The translations under genes were made by a program, and so were the position numbers. Of a stretch of 64,000 nt of DNA, positions 26,477 to 35,912 are shown one piece after another; the stretch's first letter is position 1, and every line of letters begins with the position of its first letter. The stretch is from Alphaproteobacteria bacterium (lineage in GTDB: Bacteria > Pseudomonadota > Alphaproteobacteria > Caulobacterales > Parvularculaceae). The DNA is taken from positions 558,001 to 622,000 of the forward strand of contig WGLS01000001.1 of the NCBI GenBank assembly GCA_016125455.1, written 5' to 3'. The notes beneath the pieces were generated by a model. It had not been told where the DNA came from. It did not search any database and saw nothing but the letters and a program-made list of their open reading frames with translations.

Positions 26477-28451
26477 ATCATCCGTATACCGTGCAATCGC
26501 CGTTGTCGCCGCGATCGCATTTGCGGCGGCGTGCGCCTCGACGCCTCCGGGCGCTCCGATTGACGCGAGTTTGTCGTCGATCAATGCCGGGGCGGCGCTG
26601 CCCGTCGCGCCGATTGAGCAGCCCACTGCCGGCCGCTACCTGGTCGGCCGCATTGCGGCGCGCGAGAACGACGTGCCCGACGCGGCGACGGCGTTCGATG
26701 CGGTCGCCGGTGCCCATGACGACGATCGCAAACTTGCGCGACAGGCATTTTTTTACTCCCTTGCGGCTGGCGACATTGACGCAGCGCTCGGACACGCCAA
26801 TCGCCTGCGCGCGTTGAATGAGTCGGATCCGGAATGGGACCTTGAGATCGACGAGTCGCCGGAGGACACCGACGGGCTGGCGCGGCTCGCGATCGCCGCG
26901 GAAGAGCTGTTGCAGGGCGACTATCCGGCCGCCGCGGCCTCGCTTGAATTTTCGTCGAACGAGCCATTCGTGGCGTCGATGGCGCATATCATTCGCGCCT
27001 GGGCCGCTGTCGGCGCAATAGACGCTGACGCGGGCCTTGAAGCGCTCCAGACCGATATCGACGGCCTTTTTACGGGGTTTCATCCTCTTCATGCCGCATT
27101 CATGGCGGACCGCGGCGGACGGACGTCGCTGGCGATGGATGCTTACAGAAATTCCGTGTTCGGACTTGGTGGGCCAATTGGCCGCGCCGCTTATGGCGCG
27201 TTCCTGGAACGCTCGGGCGATCCGAAGGCCGCTGAAGGCTACTACGAATTGCTCACGCGACAGCCAGGGCCGGATCGCCGCCTTGCCGCCGCCGGCCTTG
27301 CGAGGCTGAAGAAAGGCGTTGCGAGCGATGAGTATTCGAACGTCACGCCGCAAGAGGGCGCGGCAATCGCATTTTATTCCTTCGCTGCGTTCCTGCTCGA
27401 GCAGTTCGCCGAGCAGCGCGAGCAGGCCGACGCCGCCGGCTTCAATGTCGGCGAGCCAAGGTACAATCTGCCGCTCGCGCTGGCGCAGGTGGCGTTGCGC
27501 CTCGATCCAGGCCTTGCCGAGGCGCGTCGCCTCGCCGGCGTGATATACAACATCTATGACGATGCGCCGTCCGCCGTCGCCGCGCTGGAGCCGATTCCTC
27601 AGTCATCGCCTCATTACGTCCAGGCGCAGATCGAAATCGCTGGCGGCCTTGCGCGGCAGGGCCGCGATCGGGAAGCAATGAGCCGCCTTGAACAGGTCGC
27701 ACGGCGTTATCCGGATGCGGAGGAAGCGCGCTTTGCCCTTTCGAACCTAGCCGCCGGAAACGGCGACTTTGAAGGCGCCGTGCGCCACCTGACGAAACTG
27801 ATCGACCAGCTCGGCGCGTCGCCGACGCCTGACGCCTGGCGGTATTTCGTCGCCCGGGCTGACGCGCTCCTGAAACTCGACCGCTGGCCGGCTGCGGAGG
27901 TCGACCTGAAGAAGGCGGTGGAGCTCTCTCCGGAGGAGCCGACGGCTTTGAACTATCTCGGATATCTCTGGGCTGAGCGCGGCGTCAATCTGGATCAGGC
28001 GTTCGAGCTGATTGAGAAGGCTGTGGAGGCGGATCGCACGTCGGGCGCGATTATCGACAGCCTTGGCTGGGCGCACTACCAGGTTGGCGATTATCAGGAG
28101 GCTGTAGATCATCTTGAGACCGCCGCGGCGCTGGAGCCGGCTGATCCAACGATTACGGAACATCTGGGCGACGTGTACTGGCGCCTTGGCCGGCGCATCG
28201 AAGCGAGGTTCCAATGGGATCGTGCGCTTGAACTTGACCCTGCGGACGGCCACGCGGAAAAGATAAAGGCAAAACTGGCGTCCGGCCTCCCGGGCATAGA
28301 CGCAAGGTCCGAAAGAACGCCGTCCGATCGCCCGGCGAGCGACGCGGCGACGTCGCCAATCATGACGTCCGCGCCGATCAACGCGCCAGTGAACAGGCCA
28401 GTCATCGAGCCAGGCGACGCCCCGGCGCGACGCGAGCCGCCGGACCTGTAA
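26367..28451 (+). CDS. TPR-repeat lipoprotein
   Basis: Up to 694 residues. A hydrophobic segment with a lipobox, VYRAIAVVAAIAFAAACAS, lies at about residues 37-55 from the 26367 ATG, so this is probably an outer-membrane lipoprotein with a large periplasmic TPR solenoid; the last third has regular TPRs (LGYLWAERGVNLDQAFELI, LGWAHYQVGDYQEAVDHLE). Such proteins sit beside ispE in many alphaproteobacteria. The start is unresolved: every ATG in frame lies inside the ETF-QO gene, which ends at 26476, and no ATG, GTG or TTG lies just before the hydrophobic segment (only CTG). Confidence 0.8.
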   Translation: MRRTAFIAKPATSRIRRKTFFGPSLRAAEALITPTCRSSVYRAIAVVAAIAFAAACASTPPGAPIDASLSSINAGAALPVAPIEQPTAGRYLVGRIAARENDVPDAATAFDAVAGAHDDDRKLARQAFFYSLAAGDIDAALGHANRLRALNESDPEWDLEIDESPEDTDGLARLAIAAEELLQGDYPAAAASLEFSSNEPFVASMAHIIRAWAAVGAIDADAGLEALQTDIDGLFTGFHPLHAAFMADRGGRTSLAMDAYRNSVFGLGGPIGRAAYGAFLERSGDPKAAEGYYELLTRQPGPDRRLAAAGLARLKKGVASDEYSNVTPQEGAAIAFYSFAAFLLEQFAEQREQADAAGFNVGEPRYNLPLALAQVALRLDPGLAEARRLAGVIYNIYDDAPSAVAALEPIPQSSPHYVQAQIEIAGGLARQGRDREAMSRLEQVARRYPDAEEARFALSNLAAGNGDFEGAVRHLTKLIDQLGASPTPDAWRYFVARADALLKLDRWPAAEVDLKKAVELSPEEPTALNYLGYLWAERGVNLDQAFELIEKAVEADRTSGAIIDSLGWAHYQVGDYQEAVDHLETAAALEPADPTITEHLGDVYWRLGRRIEARFQWDRALELDPADGHAEKIKAKLASGLPGIDARSERTPSDRPASDAATSPIMTSAPINAPVNRPVIEPGDAPARREPPDL

Positions 28452-28585
28452 GCTTCGCCCCCGAGACCGCCATGCGCTGGCCTGGCTTCAGGGGGAATGG
28501 GGGCGCTTGGCGCGCCACGGCCCTTCCGCTATCCCCCGCGGCGTCGCTGACGCCGTATCGGCGCGGCAAGTCGAGGGAGCTGGTC

Positions 28586-29449
28586 ATGCTGGTCGTCGAA
28601 CGCGCCCCGGCGAAGGTGAACCTCTACCTCCACGTCGGGCCCCGGCGACCGGACGGCCTCCACGATCTCGCCAGCCTGTTCGTCTTTGCCGACTGCGGGG
28701 ATGTTGTAACGGCCGAGCCCGCGGATGCCCTGTCCCTGCGCGTGACCGGCGAATTCTCGAACGAACTCGCCGGCGCTGACCCCGAGCGAAATCTTGTCAT
28801 GCGCGCCGCGCGTGCGCTTGCCGCGACCCGGGGCGGCATCGCAGGCGCGCGGATGACTCTCGAAAAGCGCTTGCCGGTGGCGGCGGGCGTCGGCGGCGGA
28901 TCGGCCGATGCCGCAGCGGCGTTGCGGGCGCTTGCGAAAATCTGGCGGCTCGACATCGGCGCGGCAGGTCTGCGTCGGTTGGCGTTTTCGCTGGGCGCTG
29001 ACGTGCCAGCCTGCCTCGCCGCCACGCCGGTTGACGTCGCGGGCGCGGGGGAACGACTGGCGCCGGGGCCGGCGTTGCCGCCTCTGTGGATCTGCCTGGC
29101 CAATCCACGCGTCGCAACGCCGACGGGGCCGATTTTCCGTGCGTTCGATCACGTCAATCCCACGCCGGCCGCACCGAACCTCGCGCGGCGGCCGCCGCGA
29201 ACAATTGCTGGCGTCGCGCGCCTTTTCGCCGAAACGCGCAACGATCTGGAGCCGGCGGCGATAGCGCGGGCGCCGGCGGTCGGCGAGGCGATCGAGTTCC
29301 TGCGCCGCCAGCGTGGCGCGATCGGCGCGCGAATGTCGGGCAGCGGCGCAACCGCGTTCGCGCTTTTCGCTTCCGCCGCGGCGGCGGGCCGCGCCGCCCG
29401 GGCGGGCGCCGCCAGGGGGTGGTGGACCGCCGCGGCAAAGCTCCTTTGA
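28586..29449 (+). CDS. ispE: 4-diphosphocytidyl-2-C-methyl-D-erythritol kinase IspE
   Basis: A 287-residue GHMP-family kinase that phosphorylates the 2-hydroxyl of CDP-methylerythritol in the MEP pathway of isoprenoid synthesis. The PAKVNLYLHV motif (8-17) holds the substrate-binding Lys, and the ATP-binding glycine loop PVAAGVGGGSADAA lies at 97-110. The start has GGGAG nine bases before ATG; an in-frame start at 28472 would add a non-conserved leader. The TPR lipoprotein gene ends 134 bases before; a polyprenyl synthase lies close by, matching the isoprenoid theme. Confidence 0.93.
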   Translation: MLVVERAPAKVNLYLHVGPRRPDGLHDLASLFVFADCGDVVTAEPADALSLRVTGEFSNELAGADPERNLVMRAARALAATRGGIAGARMTLEKRLPVAAGVGGGSADAAAALRALAKIWRLDIGAAGLRRLAFSLGADVPACLAATPVDVAGAGERLAPGPALPPLWICLANPRVATPTGPIFRAFDHVNPTPAAPNLARRPPRTIAGVARLFAETRNDLEPAAIARAPAVGEAIEFLRRQRGAIGARMSGSGATAFALFASAAAAGRAARAGAARGWWTAAAKLL

Positions 29450-29547
29450 GAAGCGGTAAGCCAAGCATCGGGAATTCCTGAACTTTCGACAACTTGAAGC
29501 CAGCGCAGCGACGGCGCATGCTGCGGGCGCGCAACAGGGCGGACTGC

Positions 29548-30789
29548 ATGTTCGGACTCATTATCGATCGTCCGGTCGCGACGGTCGCCTTTGTCCTCGC
29601 GACGCTGGCGGCGACGACCGTTGTCGCCTTCGCGCTCGCCCGCCGGCTGGCGGTGTCCGATTTCCTGATGGATGCGCCGAGCGGAAGATCGAACCATCGC
29701 CGCCCGACCGCCCGTTCGGGCGGCGTCGCCGTGTTTCTTGCCTGGCTACTCGCCTGTTACGCCTTGTCTTTCCTCGGCCGACAGTCTCCCTGGCCGGCAG
29801 CGTTCGGCGCTTTCGCGTCGGTCGCTATTCCCGCATTCCTTCTTGGCCTGGCGGACGACTGGCGTCCGATTTCGGCGAGCCGCCGACTGTTCTATCAGGT
29901 CGCCGTCGCGTCGATGTTCGCCCTGACGTTCGGCGCCCTTGAAGTCGCGCCTTCGCCCTTTGGCGGCACTGTGGAACTCGGCGTTTTCGGCCCTGTCCTG
30001 ACAGTCTTCTGGATTGTGGCGTTCATGAACGCCTACAATTTCATGGATGGGGCGAACGGACTGGCCGGCTTCGCAGGCCTTGTCGGCGCGTGCGCCATTG
30101 CGGTCGGCGCCGGCCTTGGTGGCGACGGGTCGACGGCGTTGCTGGCGCTCGCGCTCGCAGCGGCGATTCTTGGCTTCCTGCCGGTGAATTTTCCATCTGG
30201 CCGGATTTTCCTTGGCGACGGCGGCTCAATGTCGATCGGATTCGCGCTGGCGGCGCTCGCCGTCATGGCCGCGCGAATCGACGGCGCCCTGATGTCGCCG
30301 CTGTTCGCGCCGATCGTCTTCATGCCGCTATTGTTCGACGTCGCCCTGACTCTCGTGAGCCGCGGGTTGCGCGGGCAACGCCTGTCCGAGGCGCACAGCG
30401 AACACGCCTATCAAGTCCTCATTAGGTCCGGACTTTCCCACGCGAAAGTCGCCACGCTCTATTTCGCATTGACGGCGATGTGCGCGATCTGCGCCTTCGC
30501 CGCGCTCAGGCTGCCGGCGCAGGGTCAATGGGCGGTCGTCATTGTCGTGGCCATCGCGCTCGCGCCCGCCCATCTCGGCTTGCAGGCGCTTGGCGTCAGG
30601 CGCGGCCTGATCGCCGTCCCTGCGGGACGGCCGGCATGGCGGACGCGGCGTCGTCGCCGACGAACGACCGTGATAGCTACGGCCCCGGTGGAGCTTGCCG
30701 CTGCTTCGCCCGGCTTCCGGAATGGCGATCTGCATGCCGATGAAAGCGATATGGCGGAGCGAGGCGCCTTGCAGCGCGCCGCGGAATAG
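29548..30789 (+). CDS. MraY/WecA-like glycan-1-phosphate transferase
   Basis: A 413-residue inner-membrane protein of the UDP-GlcNAc/MurNAc-phosphate: polyprenyl-phosphate transferase family (glycosyltransferase 4). Eleven or so hydrophobic segments are visible; GLADDWRPISASRRLFYQ (loop with the DD motif) and NAYNFMDGANGLAGFAGL (the DxxD-type catalytic loop, about 167-184) match the family. It loads the first sugar on undecaprenyl phosphate for an O-antigen-like or exopolysaccharide chain; the exact sugar cannot be told. The last 40 residues are soluble and of low complexity. ATG at 29548 was chosen over TTG at 29494. Confidence 0.88.
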   Translation: MFGLIIDRPVATVAFVLATLAATTVVAFALARRLAVSDFLMDAPSGRSNHRRPTARSGGVAVFLAWLLACYALSFLGRQSPWPAAFGAFASVAIPAFLLGLADDWRPISASRRLFYQVAVASMFALTFGALEVAPSPFGGTVELGVFGPVLTVFWIVAFMNAYNFMDGANGLAGFAGLVGACAIAVGAGLGGDGSTALLALALAAAILGFLPVNFPSGRIFLGDGGSMSIGFALAALAVMAARIDGALMSPLFAPIVFMPLLFDVALTLVSRGLRGQRLSEAHSEHAYQVLIRSGLSHAKVATLYFALTAMCAICAFAALRLPAQGQWAVVIVVAIALAPAHLGLQALGVRRGLIAVPAGRPAWRTRRRRRRTTVIATAPVELAAASPGFRNGDLHADESDMAERGALQRAAE

Positions 30790-30849
30790 GCCGACTGGCG
30801 GGGTTTTTCGGTAAAGGGCGCCGTCGTCGCCCGGGCGACGTTCCGACGA

Positions 30850-31899
30850 CTAATGGCCCCGTTCAATTGACTGTTTGGCAAGCTCGCTCAGCGCGTCGCG
30901 CATGGGCCCCGCAGGCGCCAGCTCAAGCGCGCCGAGCGCGGTTGCGGCGTAGCGTTCCGCCTCGCGTCGAGTGCGCTCAATTGCGCCGGACGAATGGACA
31001 AGTCGAGTCGCCTCGGCGAGATCTTCCGGCTGCTGATCGCTGCCGCCGATCGTCCGTCGCCAGAATGTCCGGGCCTCGTCGTCCGCGTTCTCAAGGGCAA
31101 ATACGACCGGGGCCGTCATCTTCCCTTCGCGGAAATCATCGCCGACCGTCTTGCCGATTGACGATTCAACGCCGGAGTAATCGAGCGCGTCGTCGATCAG
31201 TTGAAATGCAACGCCAAGGTTAAGGCCATAGCGGCGCAGCGCTTCGACTTCCGCGGCCGGCGCGCCGGCAATTGCGGCCCCGACATGGGCGGCTGCGGCG
31301 AAGAGCGCCGCGGTCTTGGCTTCGACGACAGCGAGGTACATGTCGAACGTCGTCGCGACGTTCTTCTGGGTGCCGAGCTGCAGGACTTCGCCTTCGGCGA
31401 TCACGCCCGCCGCTCGCGACAAAATGCCGAGCACGGTGAGATTGCGCGTCGCCACCATCAATTCGAACGACCTGGAAAAGATGAAATCCCCAACGAGGAC
31501 GCTTTCCTTGTTGCCCCAGATGACGTTCGCGGTTGAGGCGCCGCGGCGCAGCGCGCTTTCGTCGACCACATCGTCATGGAGCAGCGTGGCGCCGTGGATA
31601 AGCTCCACGGCGGCGGCGAGGCGCACATGGTCGCGGCCGTCGTATCCGTAGAGGCCGGCCGCAGCGAGCGTGAGAAGCGGGCGCAACCGCTTGCCGCCTG
31701 ACTTGATCAGGTGCCCGGCAACGGCCGGGATCATGTCCACGGGGGACTGAAGGGCGTCGAGGATCTGGTCGTCAACGCGCTCGAGCCCGTCGCCGCACGC
31801 GGTGCGCAGGTTCTGTACGGAAGCGATGAACCGATCGCTATCGGCGTCGTCCGCGCGTACGACCGAAGCCGCTTCGTCAGTTCGAAAGGCGAGCGCCAA
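30850..31899 (-). CDS. Polyprenyl diphosphate synthase
   Basis: A 349-residue trans-prenyltransferase that extends farnesyl diphosphate with isopentenyl diphosphate, probably for the ubiquinone side chain. The two aspartate-rich motifs are LLHDDVVDESALRRG (first, D109-D113) and QLIDDALDYSG (second, D236-D240). A GGKRLRPLL motif precedes. The residues before the first Asp motif suggest a long-chain product, but length cannot be assigned by eye. It converges on the preceding transferase and diverges from the S49 peptidase. Confidence 0.92.
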   Translation of the reverse strand: MALAFRTDEAASVVRADDADSDRFIASVQNLRTACGDGLERVDDQILDALQSPVDMIPAVAGHLIKSGGKRLRPLLTLAAAGLYGYDGRDHVRLAAAVELIHGATLLHDDVVDESALRRGASTANVIWGNKESVLVGDFIFSRSFELMVATRNLTVLGILSRAAGVIAEGEVLQLGTQKNVATTFDMYLAVVEAKTAALFAAAAHVGAAIAGAPAAEVEALRRYGLNLGVAFQLIDDALDYSGVESSIGKTVGDDFREGKMTAPVVFALENADDEARTFWRRTIGGSDQQPEDLAEATRLVHSSGAIERTRREAERYAATALGALELAPAGPMRDALSELAKQSIERGH

Positions 31900-32027
31900 G
31901 CTTCCGTCTCCTTAATCGGCGTGACATTGGTGACTGCCTCACTTGCGGTCAAGTCGCGGCATTTGCGACTAAAAGGCGACCCGCCGCGCTCCTTCGGCGC
32001 CATACAATTCCCTTACAGGCCAAAACC

Positions 32028-32930
32028 ATGCCCGGATTACCAAGCCAAGCCCGGCAAGCCATCTCGCGATTGCCCTTCGTCGGGCCGAAGCGCCCCCTCA
32101 TAAACGTGATTGATCTCAATGGACCGATCGGCGCCGCCAGTCGCGGGCGCGGGCTGTCGTTCGCCCGGGTTCGGCCACTGATCGAAAGCGCGTTCAAGCC
32201 ATCAGGGCTGACGGCGGTTGCGCTTTCGATCAATTCGCCCGGCGGGTCGCCGGTTCAGTCCCGCCTGATCTTCGCCGCCATCCGGCGGGCGGCGGAAAAG
32301 AAGAAGGTTCCGGTCCTTGCCTTCATCGAGGATGTCGGCGCGTCTGGCGGCTATATTCTTGCGCTTGCGGCCGACGAGATTATTGCGGACGAGTCCTCGA
32401 TCGTCGGTTCGATTGGCGTGATTTCAGCGGGGTTCGGCTTTGCCGCCGCGATCGCCCGCATAGGGATCGAGCGAAGGGTGCATACGGCCGGCGCCGCAAA
32501 GAGCCAGCTTGATCCGTTTGTCGCTGAAGACCCGGAAGACGTGGCCCGCCTAGAAGCCATCCTGTCGGACCTTCACGAGCAGTTTATCGACCTGGTGAAG
32601 GAGCGCCGGGGCGATCGCCTTGACGGCAGCTTCGAGGATACCTTCACAGGCGCGTTCTGGACGGCGTCCGACGCGCGGACCCGGGGTCTCGTCGACGAGA
32701 CGGGGCGCCTCGACGATTTCCTGAAGACCCGCTTTGGGGAAAAGGCTAGGATAAAGAGGCTATCGCCACGCGGTTCCCCCTTGTTGCGGGCCCTTGGCGG
32801 CGCCGGTGCGGCGGCGATCGGCCGGCCGGCGCCAGTCGTCGCGATTGATGCTGGCGCAATTGATGTTGGCGCGGCGATCGACGCGCTGGAGGAACGGGCG
32901 CTTTGGGGCCGGTTCGGGCTCGGCGGCTAG
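32028..32930 (+). CDS. S49-family (SohB/SppA-like) serine protease
   Basis: A 300-residue protease of the ClpP-crotonase-fold S49 family. The nucleophile Ser is S106 in EDVGASGGYIL and the general-base Lys is K158 in AGAAKSQLDPF, a Ser/Lys dyad. SINSPGGSP lies at 68-75. There is no N-terminal hydrophobic helix, so this short form is likely peripheral or cytoplasmic; it may degrade cleaved signal peptides or membrane proteins. Confidence 0.9.
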   Translation: MPGLPSQARQAISRLPFVGPKRPLINVIDLNGPIGAASRGRGLSFARVRPLIESAFKPSGLTAVALSINSPGGSPVQSRLIFAAIRRAAEKKKVPVLAFIEDVGASGGYILALAADEIIADESSIVGSIGVISAGFGFAAAIARIGIERRVHTAGAAKSQLDPFVAEDPEDVARLEAILSDLHEQFIDLVKERRGDRLDGSFEDTFTGAFWTASDARTRGLVDETGRLDDFLKTRFGEKARIKRLSPRGSPLLRALGGAGAAAIGRPAPVVAIDAGAIDVGAAIDALEERALWGRFGLGG

Positions 32931-32966
32931 CGGCGCTGAAGCAAACTGGCGGATTGGAGGCGACAG

Positions 32967-33167
32967 ATGGGTGGAATGGCTGGAATTCTCGCCGGGATCG
33001 CGACCATCGGCGCCGGCGTTGCGCTCTACCGCTTCCTTGACCGGAAGACCCGGGAAGCGACGGTCGCGCTAGAGGAAATCCGGCGTCGCGGCCATGGCGG
33101 CGCGCAAGGGGCCGTGCTCGATTATTGTCGCGATCCGGCCGACGGGGTCTATCGCCCGAAACCCTGA
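32967..33167 (+). CDS. Small membrane-anchored protein, unknown
   Basis: A 66-residue protein with one hydrophobic helix (MGGMAGILAGIATIGAGVAL) and a basic/acidic amphipathic tail (RKTREATVALEEIRRR), ending CRDPADGVYRPKP. A clear GGAGG lies eight bases before the ATG. It follows the protease gene by 36 bases on the same strand and could be cotranscribed. Family unknown. Confidence 0.7.
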   Translation: MGGMAGILAGIATIGAGVALYRFLDRKTREATVALEEIRRRGHGGAQGAVLDYCRDPADGVYRPKP

Positions 33168-33320
33168 ACGGCGCTGCGCCAGGGTTGCTCAAAAAAAATC
33201 TATCGAACAGTTCAACGCCTTGCGCCGTGCGGGGTTGAGGCCTTTTCAGCAAAATCTCATCGAACACGTTCGCAACGGCCGTATCCTTGCGCGCAGTTAG
33301 GGTTCGCAAAGGTCCCGAGA

Positions 33321-33851
33321 ATGGATGAACCGGCCGCGCGGATTGCGTTTCTTGATTTCGAAGCCTGCGGGCTCGGCCCGAAGTCCTGGCCGATAGAAGT
33401 CGGCTGGGCAATTCTCGGCGGCGACGCGGGCGCAACGCTGATCCGGCCGGCGCCGGATTGGCCAATCGGCGCATGGGACCCGCGCGCCGAGGCTATCCAC
33501 GGCCTCTCGTTTGAGGCGCTCGTGGACGGGGGCGTCAGCTGCATCGAGGCTTGCGACCAACTGGAGGCGGCGATCGGCGACGCAGACGTCTACGCCGACG
33601 CGCCCGCCTGGGACGAGTTCTGGCTGCATCAGCTTTACAGTGCGGCAAGGCGGCGCCCGTCTTTTCGACTCCTCGATTTCGCGCGCCTGATGCGGCCGAT
33701 TGCGCCGGGTCGCGAAGCCGAGATCTTTGTTATCGCCGACGGCCATTCCCCTCGTCGTCACCGCGCCGAAGCGGACGCCCGCCACTTGCGCGCGCTTTTC
33801 CTTGCCGCGCGGGCGCTTGCCGCAGGTCGGGAAGGCGCCTCGGACGCGTAG
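33321..33851 (+). CDS. DEDDh-family 3'-5' exonuclease-like protein
   Basis: A 176-residue RNase-T/DnaQ-like protein. Exo I is FLDFEACGL (D12, E14), Exo II near EAIHGLS and YADAPAWDEFWL (D93 or D98), Exo III is HRAEADARHL with H147 and D152, so the four acids and the His of the DEDDh class are present. It is shorter than epsilon subunits and lacks an attached polymerase-binding tail. The role (DNA or RNA trimming) is unassigned. Confidence 0.83.
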   Translation: MDEPAARIAFLDFEACGLGPKSWPIEVGWAILGGDAGATLIRPAPDWPIGAWDPRAEAIHGLSFEALVDGGVSCIEACDQLEAAIGDADVYADAPAWDEFWLHQLYSAARRRPSFRLLDFARLMRPIAPGREAEIFVIADGHSPRRHRAEADARHLRALFLAARALAAGREGASDA

Positions 33852-33882
33852 TGGACAAGTGAACTTACTGGCGGACAGGACG

Positions 33883-34869
33883 ATGAGAACGGAACGGCAA
33901 TCCCCTGGCGATCCGTCGCCCAATGGCGGCGGCGGCGGCAGCGACCAGCGCCCCTGCGAGAGGGTGCGGCTGGCAACTCCCGAAGGTGATATCGCCGGGA
34001 TCTGGTACCCCGCGGAGACGCCCGGGACGCGGCTGTTGTTCTGCCATGCAAACGGTTTTTGCGCATCAACCTACCGCCGCACCTTCCAGTTGACGGATCG
34101 ATCGGTCGAGATCCTGGCCCTGGACTTGCGCGGACATGGACGGACCAGCCTGCCGATTGAGCTGCATGGGCATCGTTCGTGGGACGTTTATGCTGACGAC
34201 ATCGCTCTCGCCCTGGAGGCCGCCGAGGACCGCTTCGGGCCCGGCCCCTGGGTCTTTGCCGGCCACAGCCTCGGCGCGACCGCAGCGGTTCTGGCGGCGG
34301 CACGGGCGATGGCGCGGGCGGTGAACGGCGCGGAGAGCGTCGTCGCCGTGCGGCTGATCGAGCCGGTGATCCTTCCCGGCGTGCTCCGGATGCTGGCCCG
34401 GACGCCAATCCTGCGGCCGGCAATGGCCCGCAGCGCGCTCGTGCGTGGGGCGCGCAACCGACGTGCGACTTTTGGCTCGCGCGCCGAGGCAATCTCCGCC
34501 TATGGCGCAAAGCCGTTGTTTGCCGCCTGGGCCGATGGCGTCCTCCACGACTATCTGGAGGACGGGCTTGTTTCTCAGGACGGCGGCGTTCGCCTCTCTT
34601 GCACGCCCGAGTGGGAAGCGGCCAACTTCCTCGCTCAGGCGCATCGTCCGTTCGCCGCCCTGGAATCCCTCGCCAGAGCCGGCAAGCCGATTTCGGTTTT
34701 GTGCGGCGCCAGGGGCTCGACAGTGGCCGATGGCGCCCGCAGAGGCCTTTCCTCGCTCGGGGCCCACGTGCGCACGCTGAATCAGGCCGGCCACCTCATC
34801 CCGATGGAACGCCCCATCGATGCGGCTGGCTTCCTCGCCGGCGCCGGGCCGCGCGAACGGAGGACTTGA
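33883..34869 (+). CDS. Alpha/beta-hydrolase
   Basis: A 328-residue hydrolase with nucleophile motif GHSLG (127-131, Ser129), oxyanion-hole region CHANGF (54-59), DLRGHGRT after strand 4 and a C-terminal His in AGHLIPMERP (near 300). The first 25 residues are Ser/Gly/Pro-rich. It probably cleaves an ester or similar small bond; the substrate is unknown. ATG at 33883 was preferred; GTG at 33858 is possible. It starts 31 bases after the exonuclease gene. Confidence 0.87.
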   Translation: MRTERQSPGDPSPNGGGGGSDQRPCERVRLATPEGDIAGIWYPAETPGTRLLFCHANGFCASTYRRTFQLTDRSVEILALDLRGHGRTSLPIELHGHRSWDVYADDIALALEAAEDRFGPGPWVFAGHSLGATAAVLAAARAMARAVNGAESVVAVRLIEPVILPGVLRMLARTPILRPAMARSALVRGARNRRATFGSRAEAISAYGAKPLFAAWADGVLHDYLEDGLVSQDGGVRLSCTPEWEAANFLAQAHRPFAALESLARAGKPISVLCGARGSTVADGARRGLSSLGAHVRTLNQAGHLIPMERPIDAAGFLAGAGPRERRT

Positions 34870-34988
34870 ATGGCGCGCGCATCTGTGGCGAAACGCCCGC
34901 CAGACCCGTCACCGAGGGGCGCGGTCGATCGCCAGTGGGCGGCCGGCCGGCGTTTCACGATCACATCGAATTCAAGGAAGCTCGACCC

Positions 34989-35783
34989 ATGAGCCAGACG
35001 TCAACAACGCCGCAAGTTACTGGCAAGATGTTCCTTTACGAGCGTCCTGTCCTGCTCAATCCCGAAGAACATGGCGCCCTCGGCATCAAGGCGCTCGATC
35101 GGGCCTTCGATTTCTGCGCGAAGATCAGGGCCGCGCCGATCACCATTTCCGAAGTGTCCGTCGCGTCGAAGAATTATCCGATCATCTTTGCCTCGGTGGA
35201 GCAACCGATGCCGCTGGCGGTGCTCGGCCTCGTGGATGACGTTAACCTTTTCGTGGACGAAGACGGCAAATGGGAACAGTACGCCTACATTCCGGGCTAC
35301 ATCCGCCGTTATCCATTCGGCGTCGCGCGCGACGAGCAAAGCGACAGGTACGCGATCGTTCTTGATGCCGGCTTCGAGGGGCTTTCCGCTGATGCCGAAG
35401 GCAAGCTGTTCGAGAACGGCGAAGCGTCGCAATTCACCAAGGACGCGATCGAATTCAGCAGGAACTACGAGGATGACCGTCGCATGACGGATCGGTTCGT
35501 TGAGCTGCTGAAGAAATTCGACCTGCTCGCGCCGCAGACCGCTCAGTACACGCCTTCAACGGGCGGCGACCCGGTCACTTTCGCTCAATATGTCGGCTTT
35601 GAGGAAAAGCGCCTGCAGGAAATGAACGATGCTGATTTCCTCGAAGTGCGCAAAGCCGGGATCCTGCCGATCCTGTACGCTCAGCTACTGTCGATGACCA
35701 ACTGGCGCCTCCTGATGAACAAGCGCGCCAATCGTCTGAACCTGACAGAAGATCAGCTCCTGACGTCCGGCGCGGGCGCATGA
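34989..35783 (+). CDS. SapC family protein
   Basis: A 264-residue protein of the SapC family. PVLLNPEEHGALGI and FASVEQPMPLAVLGLVDDVNLF and YIRRYPFGVARDE are the typical SapC blocks; there is no signal peptide. The family is named after a Campylobacter S-layer locus; in Caulobacter-like bacteria its members sit with TonB receptors and tryptophan halogenases and their role is unknown. AAGGAAGC precedes the ATG. The nearest TonB receptor is far upstream at 426. Confidence 0.85.
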   Translation: MSQTSTTPQVTGKMFLYERPVLLNPEEHGALGIKALDRAFDFCAKIRAAPITISEVSVASKNYPIIFASVEQPMPLAVLGLVDDVNLFVDEDGKWEQYAYIPGYIRRYPFGVARDEQSDRYAIVLDAGFEGLSADAEGKLFENGEASQFTKDAIEFSRNYEDDRRMTDRFVELLKKFDLLAPQTAQYTPSTGGDPVTFAQYVGFEEKRLQEMNDADFLEVRKAGILPILYAQLLSMTNWRLLMNKRANRLNLTEDQLLTSGAGA

Positions 35784-35912
35784 CGCCGCTATCGGACGCC
35801 GCCGCCTGTTGAGCGGCGGCGTCGCTCACATTGATCACATCATCGCGAAATGGAGCCATGAAGACGCCTGTTCGCATTGGCCGGGGCGGACGGCGAGGAT
35901 AGAACAGCGGGC

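Noticed and set aside
30825-30840. Perfect palindrome CGTCGCCCGGGCGACG between two convergent genes
   Set aside because: It has no loop or T-run and palindromes of this type are frequent at this GC content; no role could be argued.
33094-33300. Possible small gene after the 66-residue membrane protein
   Set aside because: It overlaps that gene in another frame and has no ribosome binding site; the tail could encode a helix but is better explained as chance.
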